36,135 bases of DNA from Solirubrobacterales bacterium (GTDB lineage Bacteria; Actinomycetota; Thermoleophilia; Solirubrobacterales; Solirubrobacteraceae), in assembly GCA_019247075.1 (NCBI GenBank), contig JAFAPR010000061.1, positions 1-36,135 on the forward strand, read 5' to 3'. The notes below the pieces were generated by a model. That model did no database searches, had not been told where the DNA came from, and saw only the letters and a list, made by a program, of their open reading frames with translations. A program made the position numbers and the translations under genes. Shown in pieces: positions 16,940 through 25,932 of this stretch (position 1 is the stretch's first letter; each line of letters opens with the position of its first letter).

Positions 16940-18355
16940 ATGATTAGGACTTCCATGGGCGCGCGCGTTCACCGGCCAACCGGGAGAGGTCTCTACGTCA
17001 TCAGCCAGGTGACGCTGCTCGGTGCCGCGGCGGCGGGTGTCGTTCTCACATGGGAGAACCTCGATTGGCACCCGCTCTGGGTGGCTGGCGTCCTGGCGGC
17101 TCTGGCGATCGGCGCTCACGCCTTCGCAATCCGCATCGGAAATCAGCGCCTGTCGGCATCGTTCATCGCGCTGGTGCTGGCGATGGTCGTGCTAGGACCC
17201 GCCCCCGCGGCCGTGATCGGCTTCTCCACGATGTTCGTCGATGGCGCGCGGCGGCGGATGTGGCGCCAGCCGCTGCCGTGGCTAACGAACGCCGCCACGT
17301 ACGCCGCCTTCCCGCTCGCCGGCGCATTCCTTGTGACAGCCATTCTGGGACAGGACGTCCACGGGCCGAGCGGATTGCGTGTAGACGGTCCGACCCTCGC
17401 TGCCGCCGTCTGCGCGGTCTACGTCGCGACCAATCTGATCAATTTCGGGTTGATCGCAACGCACTACCGCGTCGTCAGCGGGCGGGGGATCTTTACGCAG
17501 GCCCAGACGCTGCTGGTGCCGATGCTTCCCAGCGAACTCGCCGCCGCCGTGCTCACCGCGCTGTTTGCCACGGCTTACGCGCAGTTTCACCAGGGTGCGA
17601 TCGTCATCCTCGGCCTGGTCGTCGTGCTGGCCGTTTTTATGGCGATGGTGCGTGCGCTCGCTCGATCCGAGGACCGCGCCGATCAGCTCGCCGCACGCTC
17701 CAGGCAGCTGGCCCACCTTCAGGTAGGCGTGCTCGCGACACTCCTCGAAACGCTCGCGCTGCGCGATCCCCCCACCTCCCGCCACGGCGCCGCCGTGGCC
17801 CGTCTCGCCCGGGCGCTTGCCCAGGAGCTCTCGCTCCCGGAGCGCGAGCAGGACCTGGTACACACCGCCGGCCTCCTCCACGATATCGGGAAGTTCGCGC
17901 TCCCTGACCGCATTCTGCACGCTACCGCGCTGCGGGAAGAGGACTGGCCACTTGTGAGGCGCCACTGCCAGGACGGCGCCGCGCTCGTCGGCCGGCTCGA
18001 CGGCTATGGCCCGGTGGCGCAGATCATCCTTTACCACCATGAGCGGATTGACGGGACGGGCTATCCGGCGGGATTGATCGGCCGGGAGATTCCCCAGCTG
18101 GCCCGCATCATCGCCGTCTGTGAAACGTACGACGCGCTCACTGGCCGCGACTCATATCGGACCGCGGTGACGCCGGTGGAGGCGTTTGCCGAGCTTCGCC
18201 GGGTGGCCGGCCGCCAGCTCGACGCCGACCTCGTCGACCGCCTGATCGTCTTGTTGCAGCGTGATGGAAGGGGCCTCCTGGTCTCCGGGGAGGTCCAGGA
18301 CGCGACGGCAGACGCCGCTTTCACCCGCTTGGCGCAGGCGATGGCGGAACCCTGA
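16940..18355 (+). CDS. Membrane-anchored HD-GYP domain protein (probable cyclic-dinucleotide phosphodiesterase)
   Basis: 471 aa; ATG 16940 with GAGG seven nt upstream. Residues about 18-235 form six or seven membrane segments (for example SFIALVLAMVVLGPAPAAVI), a MASE-like sensor region. The C-terminal HD-GYP domain (about 260-440) has HTAGLLHDIGKFALPDRIL with the metal-binding HD, the second His site HHERIDGTGYPAGL with the GYP signature, and ARIIAVCETYDAL. In the last motif the usual VxDxYDAL has Glu for the first Asp. These domains hydrolyse cyclic di-GMP or related dinucleotides. No GGDEF protein is present in the window. It lies directly before the GAF-kinase gene and may belong to the same regulatory group. 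Confidence 0.9.
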   Translation: MIRTSMGARVHRPTGRGLYVISQVTLLGAAAAGVVLTWENLDWHPLWVAGVLAALAIGAHAFAIRIGNQRLSASFIALVLAMVVLGPAPAAVIGFSTMFVDGARRRMWRQPLPWLTNAATYAAFPLAGAFLVTAILGQDVHGPSGLRVDGPTLAAAVCAVYVATNLINFGLIATHYRVVSGRGIFTQAQTLLVPMLPSELAAAVLTALFATAYAQFHQGAIVILGLVVVLAVFMAMVRALARSEDRADQLAARSRQLAHLQVGVLATLLETLALRDPPTSRHGAAVARLARALAQELSLPEREQDLVHTAGLLHDIGKFALPDRILHATALREEDWPLVRRHCQDGAALVGRLDGYGPVAQIILYHHERIDGTGYPAGLIGREIPQLARIIAVCETYDALTGRDSYRTAVTPVEAFAELRRVAGRQLDADLVDRLIVLLQRDGRGLLVSGEVQDATADAAFTRLAQAMAEP

Positions 18356-18437
18356 GCGGGATACGAGGCATAATGGGTTAGCTGCGAGCGCGGGGGGAAC
18401 CTGCAACGGGGACAAGCCGCGTAAGGTTGGGTGAGAG

Positions 18438-19571
18438 ATGAGAGCTGCATCGGGGCCGGAGCTCTGGCTGCTGCGTCTGATGGCTGAGCGAGGACTCAGG
18501 CTGCTAGGTGCGACTGGGCTCATCATCGCCATGACGCGTGAGTCCGAACTCGAGGTCGTCGCCGAGGCCGGGGCGGCGACGCCGCGGGTGCGCTCCCTGC
18601 CGCTTCATGGAAGCGCGCTCGGCACGGTCTGCGAGAGCCGGACCAGCTTGGCCTTGGAGCAGCCGACTGCGCGAGAGACGCCGTGGCTGACCGAGCTTGG
18701 CGTCGCGGCGGCCGCGGTGCTCGTGGAGCCGCTTCCGTTCGAGGGCCAGCTCGGCCTGCTGATCGCGCTGGGCGACCGTGAGCCTGGGTTCGACCGGTCG
18801 GAGGTCGCGGCGGCCTCGGATCTAGCCCGCAGCATCGTCGAGCGGTTGGAGGCCGAGCGGTCCACCGAACGGGAGCGGTTGCGCCACGGTGTGCTGGCGC
18901 GCGAGCGGGAACGGACGCGCTGGGCGCGTGAGCTCCACGACGAGACGGTGCAAGGGCTCGCCTCCCTGCGTCTGCTACTCGAGTCTGCGCGCTGTTTGAA
19001 CGACTCCCACGAGCGGCAACAGGTGCTCGAGAACGCGCTCGCCGAGGTGGATCGCGAGATCGACGCGCTCCGGCACCTCATCACCGAGCTTCGGCCAGCA
19101 GCGTTGGACGACCTCGGGCTCGTCGCTGCACTCGAGGCGCTCGCCCGGCGGGCCGGGGCCATCGACGGCCTCACGGTAAACACCGACATCGCTGTCAACG
19201 GGCCGGTGCCTCGCCTCGGTCCGGAGGCCGAGAGCGCGGTCTACCGGATCGCACAGGAGGCGTTGACCAACGTGGCGAAGCATTCGGGTGCTGCGCACGC
19301 CGAGCTAGCTTTGCACGTCCAAGGTGACCGGCTGCTGGCGACGGTGCGAGACGACGGCATCGGCTTTGCGTCCGCGGACCCGGCTTCAACGATGACAGCG
19401 CGCCCTGAATCCAGTGGTAACGGTGCGGTTGCCGCCGCGACGGGGTTCGGTCTGAGCGGGATGCAAGAGCGCGCCGAGCTCGTGGGCGCCGACCTGGATG
19501 TCACGTCCGAGCCCGGTGCGGGCACCACGGTGCGCGTCAGCGTGCCCATCTCGGGGCCGACAACAACCTAG
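18438..19571 (+). CDS. Cytoplasmic GAF-domain histidine kinase (HisKA_3/NarL type)
   Basis: 377 aa, no membrane segments. A GAF-like sensor covers about 15-135, a helical linker 135-160, and the dimerisation box is RERERTRWARELHDETVQGL with His167. A DevS-like ITELRPAALDDLGLVAALE follows. The ATPase has EALTNVAKHS, DDGIGF and GFGLSGMQERAELVGADL. The GAF pocket ligand cannot be read from sequence. The response regulator gene lies convergently on the other strand, and the two stop codons share CTAG. Start ATG 18438 has GAGAG just upstream. Confidence 0.92.
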   Translation: MRAASGPELWLLRLMAERGLRLLGATGLIIAMTRESELEVVAEAGAATPRVRSLPLHGSALGTVCESRTSLALEQPTARETPWLTELGVAAAAVLVEPLPFEGQLGLLIALGDREPGFDRSEVAAASDLARSIVERLEAERSTERERLRHGVLARERERTRWARELHDETVQGLASLRLLLESARCLNDSHERQQVLENALAEVDREIDALRHLITELRPAALDDLGLVAALEALARRAGAIDGLTVNTDIAVNGPVPRLGPEAESAVYRIAQEALTNVAKHSGAAHAELALHVQGDRLLATVRDDGIGFASADPASTMTARPESSGNGAVAAATGFGLSGMQERAELVGADLDVTSEPGAGTTVRVSVPISGPTTT

Positions 19572-20206
19572 GGTATGAGCCCGTGCGTGCGTGCGTATTC
19601 CGTCAGCTCCGCCCGGCTCGAAAGGCCGAGCTTGGAGACCGCGCGCGCCCGGTAGGTCTTGACGGTGCGCTCGGATAGGTAGAGGCGCTCGGCGATCTGG
19701 CTGTTGGTGTAGCCGAGCGCCAGTTGCCGCACGACCTCCCGCTCGCGATCGCTGAGGGGGACGCTCGCGTTCGCCCCGCTCGAAGCGAGCCGCGCGCCGA
19801 CCCGGGGATCGACGTAGAAGCCCTCATCGGCGGCAACGCGGAAGGCCCTCAGCAGCTCATCGGGCTCGGCCTGCTTGAGCACGAAGCTATGAGCCCCTGA
19901 TTCGAGAGCGGCGCGGGCGTAGCCGGGATCCTCGTGCATCGTCAGGACCACGATCGCCAACGCCGGATGCTCGGCCCGCAGCTCAGCCAAGCGGGGGAGG
20001 CTTGAGCCTTCGGGCATGGTCACATCGACGATCAGCAAGCGCGGCTGATGGCTGCGAATCGCATCGAACATCGCCGCCAGATCGCACGCCTCGGCGACCA
20101 CGCGGAACTCGCCACGCGTGCGTTCGAGCACGCTGCGCAACCCGTCGCGCACGACCGCGTGATCGTCCGCGATCACAGTGGTGATTGGTCCGCCGGGCCG
20201 TGACAC
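19568..20206 (-). CDS. NarL/LuxR-family response regulator, canonical receiver
   Basis: 212 aa from GTG 20206. The receiver has all key residues: Asp14-Asp15 (VIADDH), phospho-acceptor Asp61 (LLIVDVTMP), Thr89 (VVLTMHED) and Lys111 (FVLKQ). The C-terminal LuxR helix-turn-helix is LSDREREVVRQLALGYTNSQ with SERTVKTYRARAVSKLGLS. The likely partner is the GAF kinase encoded convergently; this is inferred from adjacency and matching family. It contrasts with the degenerate receiver at 11616-12236. Confidence 0.93.
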   Translation of the reverse strand: MSRPGGPITTVIADDHAVVRDGLRSVLERTRGEFRVVAEACDLAAMFDAIRSHQPRLLIVDVTMPEGSSLPRLAELRAEHPALAIVVLTMHEDPGYARAALESGAHSFVLKQAEPDELLRAFRVAADEGFYVDPRVGARLASSGANASVPLSDREREVVRQLALGYTNSQIAERLYLSERTVKTYRARAVSKLGLSSRAELTEYARTHGLIP

Positions 20207-20592
20207 CCCAACGACATTATTCGCTGCCGGCGCGCAGACGGCCGTCCGATCTGCCCGTTTTGGACGACACGGTCGTCACCCCTGCGCGGACGTGACGCAG
20301 GGGCGCGCAGTCCACAATCACGTTACATGGATGGATCCTCCCCGACCATGTGCCCGCCAGCGGACTCGGCGTGAGCGTTGCGCACCCCCACACCCCGAAT
20401 CGGTGCGGCTTTGCGGTGGCACCGAAACAGCAGCGCGCAAAGCTGCGCCGAGTCCACTCTGCCACGATGGATTCCCGGACCGCAGTGACAGCACGTGACG
20501 TTCACTCACTGCTGCACTGGACGCCGCGCAGCCGCGCGGTAATCGTGTGCGGGGAGCTGGCGGGCATCGGGGAGACCTCCATCTAGCGGCTC
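20207..20592. other. 386-nt region between regulator and opine-dehydrogenase-like gene
   Basis: Divergent control region. A plus-strand frame from ATG 20467 to TAG 20584 (39 aa, MDSRTAVTARDV...) has no recognisable similarity and is not called. No RNA gene or clear promoter was identified. Confidence 0.4.
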
Positions 20593-21879
20593 GTGCGGGC
20601 CTTCACTGGACGCCGGGGCTCGGATGGCTGGCAATCTGTCGCGATCTGCGGTGGGGGCAACGCTGCGCACGCTCTGGCTGTCGTCGCGTCGCAGTACTTC
20701 GGCGGGGCCATCGATTGGCTGGTGAGCTCTGAGGAAAAGGCGGAGCGGCTGCGCCGCGCGTTGGCGAGTGGTGGGCTGCGCTCCACGGGCGTGATCAGGG
20801 CCACCGCGGACCGGGTGCGAACAATTACTGCTGACCCGGCCGAGGTGATCCCGAACGCCGACATGGTCATCATCGTGGTGCCCGCCTTCGCTCATGGCGC
20901 CCTGCTCCGGCGAATCAGACCATGCGTGAGCGAACGGACGGCGATTGGCTGTATGCCGGCGCGGGGAGGTTTCGAGTTTGGGGCGGCCCAGCTGGCTGCG
21001 GTTGGTGGCGACGTCCCTCAGACGCTGTTCGGCCTCCAGACGCTGCCGTGGTCGACGCGCGTGACGACCGTGGGGAGGCGTACGCACATCCACGCGATCA
21101 AGGGAGAGGTGGTCCTTGCCGCTCTTCCTGCCGGTCGTGCGCCGGCGTTGGCTGCGCGGATCTCGAAGATGTTAGGAATCCGGGTGGTTCCGGCTAGGAG
21201 CTTTCTCGGCCTGACCATCGGGAATCCCGGTCAGATCATCCATCCGGGCCTGATGTACTCCCACTTTCGCTGGTGGCGGGGAGAGGAGTACGCCGGGGAT
21301 CGCGTGCCGCGGCTCCATGCCGAGGTGACTGACGAGACGGGTGTCTTGGTGGAGCGGCTTTCGGAGGACGCGGTCGCTACGGCGCGAGCGCTCGAGGCGA
21401 AGACCGGCGGCGCGCTCGGGTTGGAGGCGGTGGTCGTCCCGATTCACGAGTGGCTGCGATCGGCCTACGGCCGGCTGATTAGGGACGCGAGCAGCGTTGC
21501 TTCCTGCTTTCGCACCGGGCCGAACCAGGCGCTCCGGGCGCCGATGGTCGAGAGCCGCCCCGGGAGGTTCGTACCCGAGTTCCAGCATCGCTATCTGAGC
21601 GAGGACGTCCCGTTCGGGCTGGTTGTCACGCGGGCGCTGGCCGAGATCGCCGACGTAGAGACCCCCCTGATCGACGAGGTCATCACGTGGGCTCAGTCTG
21701 TGCTCCAGAAGACTTATCTCGTTGACGGTGAGTTGCGAGGGCGCGACGCCGAGAGGGTTCCCATCCCGCAGAACCATGGGGTAGTAACGGTGTCGGACCT
21801 GATCGACTGGTACACCGAAGCCGACAGGTCAATGTCGCGCCTTGCGATGAGTCGTTTCGGTCCTTTCGCGCGACGTTGA
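20593..21879 (+). CDS. Opine dehydrogenase family protein (octopine/nopaline type)
   Basis: NAD(P)H-dependent enzyme family that joins an amino acid to a 2-oxo acid by reductive amination. 428 aa. The N-terminal nucleotide-binding loop is VAICGGGNAAHALAVVASQY (about 16-35) with a typical ADMVIIVVPAFAHG strand. The C-terminal octopine-dehydrogenase domain contains GNPGQIIHPGLMYSHF (about 212-227; His and adjacent residues of the active site) and YLSEDVPFGLVVTRALAEIA. An in-frame TAG at 20584 forces the start to GTG 20593, which has no good ribosome site. Substrate cannot be read. No metallophore transporter or other opine genes adjoin it. Confidence 0.85.
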   Translation: MRAFTGRRGSDGWQSVAICGGGNAAHALAVVASQYFGGAIDWLVSSEEKAERLRRALASGGLRSTGVIRATADRVRTITADPAEVIPNADMVIIVVPAFAHGALLRRIRPCVSERTAIGCMPARGGFEFGAAQLAAVGGDVPQTLFGLQTLPWSTRVTTVGRRTHIHAIKGEVVLAALPAGRAPALAARISKMLGIRVVPARSFLGLTIGNPGQIIHPGLMYSHFRWWRGEEYAGDRVPRLHAEVTDETGVLVERLSEDAVATARALEAKTGGALGLEAVVVPIHEWLRSAYGRLIRDASSVASCFRTGPNQALRAPMVESRPGRFVPEFQHRYLSEDVPFGLVVTRALAEIADVETPLIDEVITWAQSVLQKTYLVDGELRGRDAERVPIPQNHGVVTVSDLIDWYTEADRSMSRLAMSRFGPFARR

Positions 21880-22034
21880 AGTTGCCGCGGTGCCGCGAAT
21901 GGGAGGAGCTCGCCGCCCAGGGGAGCCTGCCCGCCGATCCGAGTGCGGATGTAGTCGGCGAAGCAGTCGGCGACCATAAGCCAGGGCACAACGCCGCGCC
22001 CAATAGAATCGAAAGCCGTGCCCCGAAAGTCCAT
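21714..22034 (-). CDS. Possible small antisense ORF, unidentified
   Basis: A 106-codon frame beginning at ATG 22034 with a strong ribosome-binding sequence, GGAGGG seven nt upstream. Its first half (MDFRGTAFDSIGRGVVPWLM, then VADCFADYIRTRIGG) lies in the non-coding gap before sdhA and has a protein-like composition. Its second half runs antisense to the 3' end of the opine-dehydrogenase gene and looks like a shadow. It could be a real small gene, the start of a truncated gene, or chance. I do not recognise it. Confidence 0.3.
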   Translation of the reverse strand: MDFRGTAFDSIGRGVVPWLMVADCFADYIRTRIGGQAPLGGELLPFAAPRQLQRRAKGPKRLIARRDIDLSASVYQSIRSDTVTTPWFCGMGTLSASRPRNSPSTR

Positions 22035-22108
22035 GACCGTGCCCTCCAAGGGCTTCGAGATTGCCCTAAAAGGCCCGCCGCCCAGGCGAGATTGTCCAAG
22101 CACTGGCC

Positions 22109-23797
22109 GTGCCGGCGTATGACGTCCTGATCATCGGGGCGGGGCTCGCCGGCCAGCGAGCCGCGCTGGCAGCCGCGCAGACCGGCGCGACCGTGGGGGT
22201 TGTATCCAAGGTCCATCCAGTCCGCTCGCACTCCGTCGCCGCCGCCGGCGGCATCAATGCTGCCTTGAATCCCGAGGACAGCTGGGAGTCCCACGCCTTC
22301 GACACGGTCAAGGGCTCGGACTACCTCGGCGACCAGGACGCAATCGAGATCATGTGCCGCGAGGCCCCGGACGAGCTCCTGTGGCTCGAGCACGCCGGGG
22401 TCACGTTCCACCGCGACGGCACCGGCCATCTGGGTACGCGAGCATTTGGCGGCGCTTCGGCTGCCCGCACCTACTATGTCGCCGACATCACGGGGCAGGC
22501 AATCCTGCACGTGCTCTACGAGCAGCTGCTCAAGCACCACGCCCAGCTCGACCGCTACGAGGAATGGTTCACCACCGACCTGGTGGTCGGCGACGAGGGT
22601 CAGTGTGTGGGGGCGATTTGCCGTGATCTGCGCGATGGGCGCCTCGAGCTCATCAATGCCAAGGCAGTGATCCTCGCCTCGGGCGGCGCGGGCCAGGTGT
22701 ACAGGCCGACGACCAACGGCCTGATCGTGACGGGCGATGGCATCGCGCAGGCGTGCAGGGTCGGAGCCAAGCTCATGGACATGGAGATGGTCCAGTACCA
22801 CCCGACCACGCTTAGCGGCAACGGCCTCCTGATCACCGAAGGCGCGCGCGGCGAAGGCGCCTGGCTGCTGAACGCCGAAGGCGACCGGTTCATGGAGGAG
22901 TACGCCCCCAACAAGCTCGAGCTCGCGTCGCGCGACGTGGTCTCACGCGCCGAGCAGACCGAGATCATGGAGGGCCGGGGCTTCCCCGACGGCACCGTCG
23001 CGCTCGATGTCACCAAGGTCCCACGCAGGCGCACGCTCGAAGCGCTGCGCGAGATCGTCAACATCGGTCGAGACTTCGCGGGCGTTGACATCACGCGCGA
23101 GCCGATACACATCCGTCCCGGCAATCACTACATCATGGGAGGGGTCAAGACCGACGTCGACGGACAGACCACCGTGCCTGGGCTCTATGCGGCCGGAGAG
23201 GTCGCCTGCGTCTCGGTCCATGGCGGCAACCGGCTCGGCGCCAACTCGCTGCTGGACACGCTCGTATTCGGCCGCCGCTCGGGCGAGAGCGCGGCCAGGC
23301 GGGCGCTACGGATGCCCATGCCCTCGACCCCCAGCGCGTGCCTGACCGACACGCAGCGCGCGCTCGCGGCGATCCTCCGCCGCCGCGGGAATGGCAGCCG
23401 CATCGGCGCGATCAAAAAGGAGCTGGGCGACACGATGAACGAGTACGTCGCCGTTTTCCGCGACGCCGAGGGGCTGGCCAAGGCGCACCAGATCGTGCGC
23501 CGGTTGAAAGAGGAGGCGGCTGGTGCGGCGATCGACGATCACGGCTCGGTCTTCAACCAGGACGTGATCGCTGCGATTGAGCTCTCCTACATGCTCGAGG
23601 TGGCCGAGACGATCGTGATCGCCGCCGAGGAGCGCAAGGAGTCACGCGGCGCCCAGTACCGGACCGACTTCCCCGAGCGCAACGACGCCGACTGGCTCAA
23701 GCACGTCGACATCTCGCTCGACGGCGGCCCTGAGCCGAAGGTGAGCTATTCGCCCGTCACCATCACCCGCTGGCAGCCCGAGGAGCGGACGTATTAG
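22109..23797 (+). CDS. sdhA: Succinate dehydrogenase/fumarate reductase flavoprotein subunit
   Basis: Catalytic flavoprotein oxidising succinate to fumarate (or the reverse) at the inner face of the membrane. 562 aa from GTG 22109. FAD fold [20 protein letters not shown] (4-23); covalent-FAD His in the [13 protein letters not shown] segment (His41); substrate/capping segment [24 protein letters not shown]-terminal [20 protein letters not shown]. No clear Shine-Dalgarno sequence. It heads a three-gene set with sdhB and an SdhE-like protein; no sdhC/sdhD-type membrane anchors follow. Confidence 0.95.
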   Translation: MPAYDVLIIGAGLAGQRAALAAAQTGATVGVVSKVHPVRSHSVAAAGGINAALNPEDSWESHAFDTVKGSDYLGDQDAIEIMCREAPDELLWLEHAGVTFHRDGTGHLGTRAFGGASAARTYYVADITGQAILHVLYEQLLKHHAQLDRYEEWFTTDLVVGDEGQCVGAICRDLRDGRLELINAKAVILASGGAGQVYRPTTNGLIVTGDGIAQACRVGAKLMDMEMVQYHPTTLSGNGLLITEGARGEGAWLLNAEGDRFMEEYAPNKLELASRDVVSRAEQTEIMEGRGFPDGTVALDVTKVPRRRTLEALREIVNIGRDFAGVDITREPIHIRPGNHYIMGGVKTDVDGQTTVPGLYAAGEVACVSVHGGNRLGANSLLDTLVFGRRSGESAARRALRMPMPSTPSACLTDTQRALAAILRRRGNGSRIGAIKKELGDTMNEYVAVFRDAEGLAKAHQIVRRLKEEAAGAAIDDHGSVFNQDVIAAIELSYMLEVAETIVIAAEERKESRGAQYRTDFPERNDADWLKHVDISLDGGPEPKVSYSPVTITRWQPEERTY

Positions 23798-23810
23798 TGA
23801 TCACGCCCCC

Positions 23811-23855
23811 ACCATTGGAAGAAACCTGCGCATAGGGTCCATAACTTCCAGTGGT
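23811..23855 (+). promoter_or_regulatory. Hairpin-forming inverted repeat between sdhA and sdhB
   Basis: ACCATTGGAAG (23811-23821) can pair with CTTCCAGTGGT (23845-23855): 11 pairs including one G-U, with a 23-nt loop. It lies in the 111-nt gap between the two genes. There is no T-run, so an RNA-processing or stability element is more likely than a terminator. Confidence 0.4.
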
Positions 23856-23908
23856 CGTGAAAGTGCCCCTCGCGTCAATGACCACCCCAAGCAACCCGTG
23901 AGATCCTG

Positions 23909-25036
23909 ATGCCCGAATACACGCTGAGAATCCGTCGCTTTGACCCGCTCTCCGGCGAGGCCGCCTACTGGGACGAGCACTTCATCGAGATGGAAGAGCA
24001 CAACTCCGTCCTCGACGGAATCCTCAAGGTCAAGGACGAGAAGGACGGCTCGATCGGCATCCGCTGCTCCTGCCAGCAGGGCATCTGCGGCTCGTGCGCG
24101 GTTAGGATCAACGGCAAGCCAGGACTCGCCTGCAACACCCATCTCGAGGAGGCCGCCCACCGCGGCCACGGCGTCGGTTGGAACCCCCCGGCTCCCGACG
24201 ACACGTCCAGCGGAGAGGGGCTCAAGCTTCCCGAGATCATGGTCGAGCCGATGGGCAACATGCCGGTCATCCGCGACCTGATCGTGGACATGGACGCCGT
24301 CCATTGGCGCAAGATCCAGCGCGTCACCCCGTGGCTCATCAACAGGGAGCCGGTCCCGGAGCGCGAGTACATCGTCCCCCACGCCAACATGGTCGACGTC
24401 ACCCAGCCGATGTCGTGCATCCAGTGCGGCGCGTGCGTCTCGGACTGTCTCTCGATGGAGATCGACCCGCTCTTCATCGGTCCCGCGGCGCTGGCCAAGG
24501 CCTACCGCTTCGTCGGCGACCCGCGCGACGCCCAGCACCGCGAGCGGCTCTTCGATCTGGCCGAGGACCCCCACGGGATCTACGACTGCACCCACTGCTT
24601 CAACTGCGTCGACGCTTGTCCCAAGGGCGTCGACCCGATGAACCAGATCATGCGCCTGCGCCGCATCGCAGGTACCGACTACGACATCGAGGACCGCAAC
24701 AACGGCTACCGCCACGAGCACGCGTTCGTCAAGAACATCCGCCGCAACGGCCTCCTGCACGAGTCTGACCTGCTCGCCGACTCCTACGGCGGCAAGTTCA
24801 ACCCGGCCGCGGGGCGCGAACTGGTGAGCTCGTTGCCCACGGGGATCAAAGGGCTCGCTCGCCGCAAGATGACACCCAAGACCGCGCTCATGCATCCGCA
24901 CAAGGCGCCCAAGCCGGTATCCCAGACGTTTGACCGCATCGAGGGCCGCGACCAGCGCGTCGAGTTGAATCTCTACGTGAGCGGCTACGAGGACGACGAG
25001 CCCGCCGATGAGACGGAGAGCGAGGAGCGTCGATGA
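23909..25036 (+). CDS. sdhB: Succinate dehydrogenase/fumarate reductase iron-sulfur subunit, type-E-like
   Basis: Passes electrons from the flavoprotein through three Fe-S centres. 375 aa, longer than the usual 230-260 because of a C-terminal extension of about 120 residues. [2Fe-2S] ligands C55, C60, C63 and C75 (CQQGICGSC...C). [4Fe-4S] ligands C170, C173, C176 and C180 ([11 protein letters not shown]). The third site is [12 protein letters not shown] (C227, C230, C233, C237). Canonical SdhB has a non-cysteine where C230 lies and binds [3Fe-4S], so a second [4Fe-4S] is expected here, as described for type-E enzymes. Its stop overlaps the start of the next gene. Confidence 0.94.
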   Translation: MPEYTLRIRRFDPLSGEAAYWDEHFIEMEEHNSVLDGILKVKDEKDGSIGIRCSCQQGICGSCAVRINGKPGLACNTHLEEAAHRGHGVGWNPPAPDDTSSGEGLKLPEIMVEPMGNMPVIRDLIVDMDAVHWRKIQRVTPWLINREPVPEREYIVPHANMVDVTQPMSCIQCGACVSDCLSMEIDPLFIGPAALAKAYRFVGDPRDAQHRERLFDLAEDPHGIYDCTHCFNCVDACPKGVDPMNQIMRLRRIAGTDYDIEDRNNGYRHEHAFVKNIRRNGLLHESDLLADSYGGKFNPAAGRELVSSLPTGIKGLARRKMTPKTALMHPHKAPKPVSQTFDRIEGRDQRVELNLYVSGYEDDEPADETESEERR

Positions 25037-25932
25037 GGGTGGCCTACTGGCCGGGCTGTGTGAGCCGCGGGTTCACCCCCGAGCTGCACGGCGCGATGGC
25101 CAAGATCGCGCCCCTGCTTGACCTCGAGCTGATCGAGCTGGACCGCGCCTCCTGCTGCGGGGCGGGTGTGATCGAGGAGCACAACCAGGAACTGGCCGAC
25201 ACCCTCAACGCGCGTACGTTCGCGCTCGCCCAGCAGACCGACGGCGAGCTGATGATGAACATATGCTCGACCTGCCAGGGCGCCCAGTCCGAGTGCCAGG
25301 AGCGACTCGACGCCAACGGCGAGTACCGAGACCAAATCAACGCCAACCTCCAGGACGAGGGTCTTCGCTACGAGAAGGGCCTGACCAACAAGAACCTGCT
25401 GTGGCTGCTGGTCGAGGGGATCGGCCTCGACGAGGTTAGGTCGAGGGTCAAACGGCCCCTCAGCGGGTTGCGCGTGGGCCCGTTCTACGGCTGCTACATC
25501 GTGCGCCCAACGCGCCGCCTGGGGATCGACGAAGACCACCCGCGCGACCGCTATCTACACATGCTGATCGAGGCTCTCGGCGGGACCGTGATCGACTACG
25601 CGGGCGTCTACAAGTGCTGCGGCTTTCCGATCATCACGATGAACAAGCAGGCCTCGCTCGAGATGGCCGGCCGCCACCTCGGCGACGCGATCGACGCCGA
25701 GGCGGACTGCCTGGTGGTCCCGTGTCCGCTGTGCCACCTCAATCTCGACCTCCAGCAGCCGGTGGCCGCCAAGGCCGTGAGCCGGGAACTCGGTCTCCCG
25801 GTGCTGCACCTGCCGCAGCTGATCGGCCTGGCCCTCGGTCTCGAGCCCAAGGACCTCGGGATGAACCGGCATATCGTTCGCCCCACCTCGGTGATCGACT
25901 GGTCGACCTCCGTGGTGGGGGCGGCGGCTTAG
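25033..25932 (+). CDS. sdhE: SdhE-like double CCG-domain subunit (HdrB-like)
   Basis: 299 aa; ATG 25033 overlaps the sdhB stop. Two cysteine-rich CCG domains: C9-X31-C41-C42-G with C78-x2-C81 (CSTC), and in the second half GCYIV...KCCGFP...CPLC. This is the pattern of heterodisulfide reductase subunit B and of SdhE, the subunit that replaces the heme-containing membrane anchor in type-E succinate:quinone reductases. It is hydrophilic, without obvious membrane helices, so attachment is expected to be peripheral. The CCG modules probably bind an unusual Fe-S or zinc centre and pass electrons to quinone. The gene symbol refers to the type-E subunit, not the flavinylation factor also called SdhE. 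The stop overlaps the convergent hydrolase stop. Confidence 0.9.
   Translation: MRVAYWPGCVSRGFTPELHGAMAKIAPLLDLELIELDRASCCGAGVIEEHNQELADTLNARTFALAQQTDGELMMNICSTCQGAQSECQERLDANGEYRDQINANLQDEGLRYEKGLTNKNLLWLLVEGIGLDEVRSRVKRPLSGLRVGPFYGCYIVRPTRRLGIDEDHPRDRYLHMLIEALGGTVIDYAGVYKCCGFPIITMNKQASLEMAGRHLGDAIDAEADCLVVPCPLCHLNLDLQQPVAAKAVSRELGLPVLHLPQLIGLALGLEPKDLGMNRHIVRPTSVIDWSTSVVGAAA

Noticed and set aside
23801-24901. Long minus-strand frame opposite sdhB (366 codons)
   Set aside because: It mirrors sdhB codon structure and has no recognisable family; a typical antisense shadow in GC-rich sequence.
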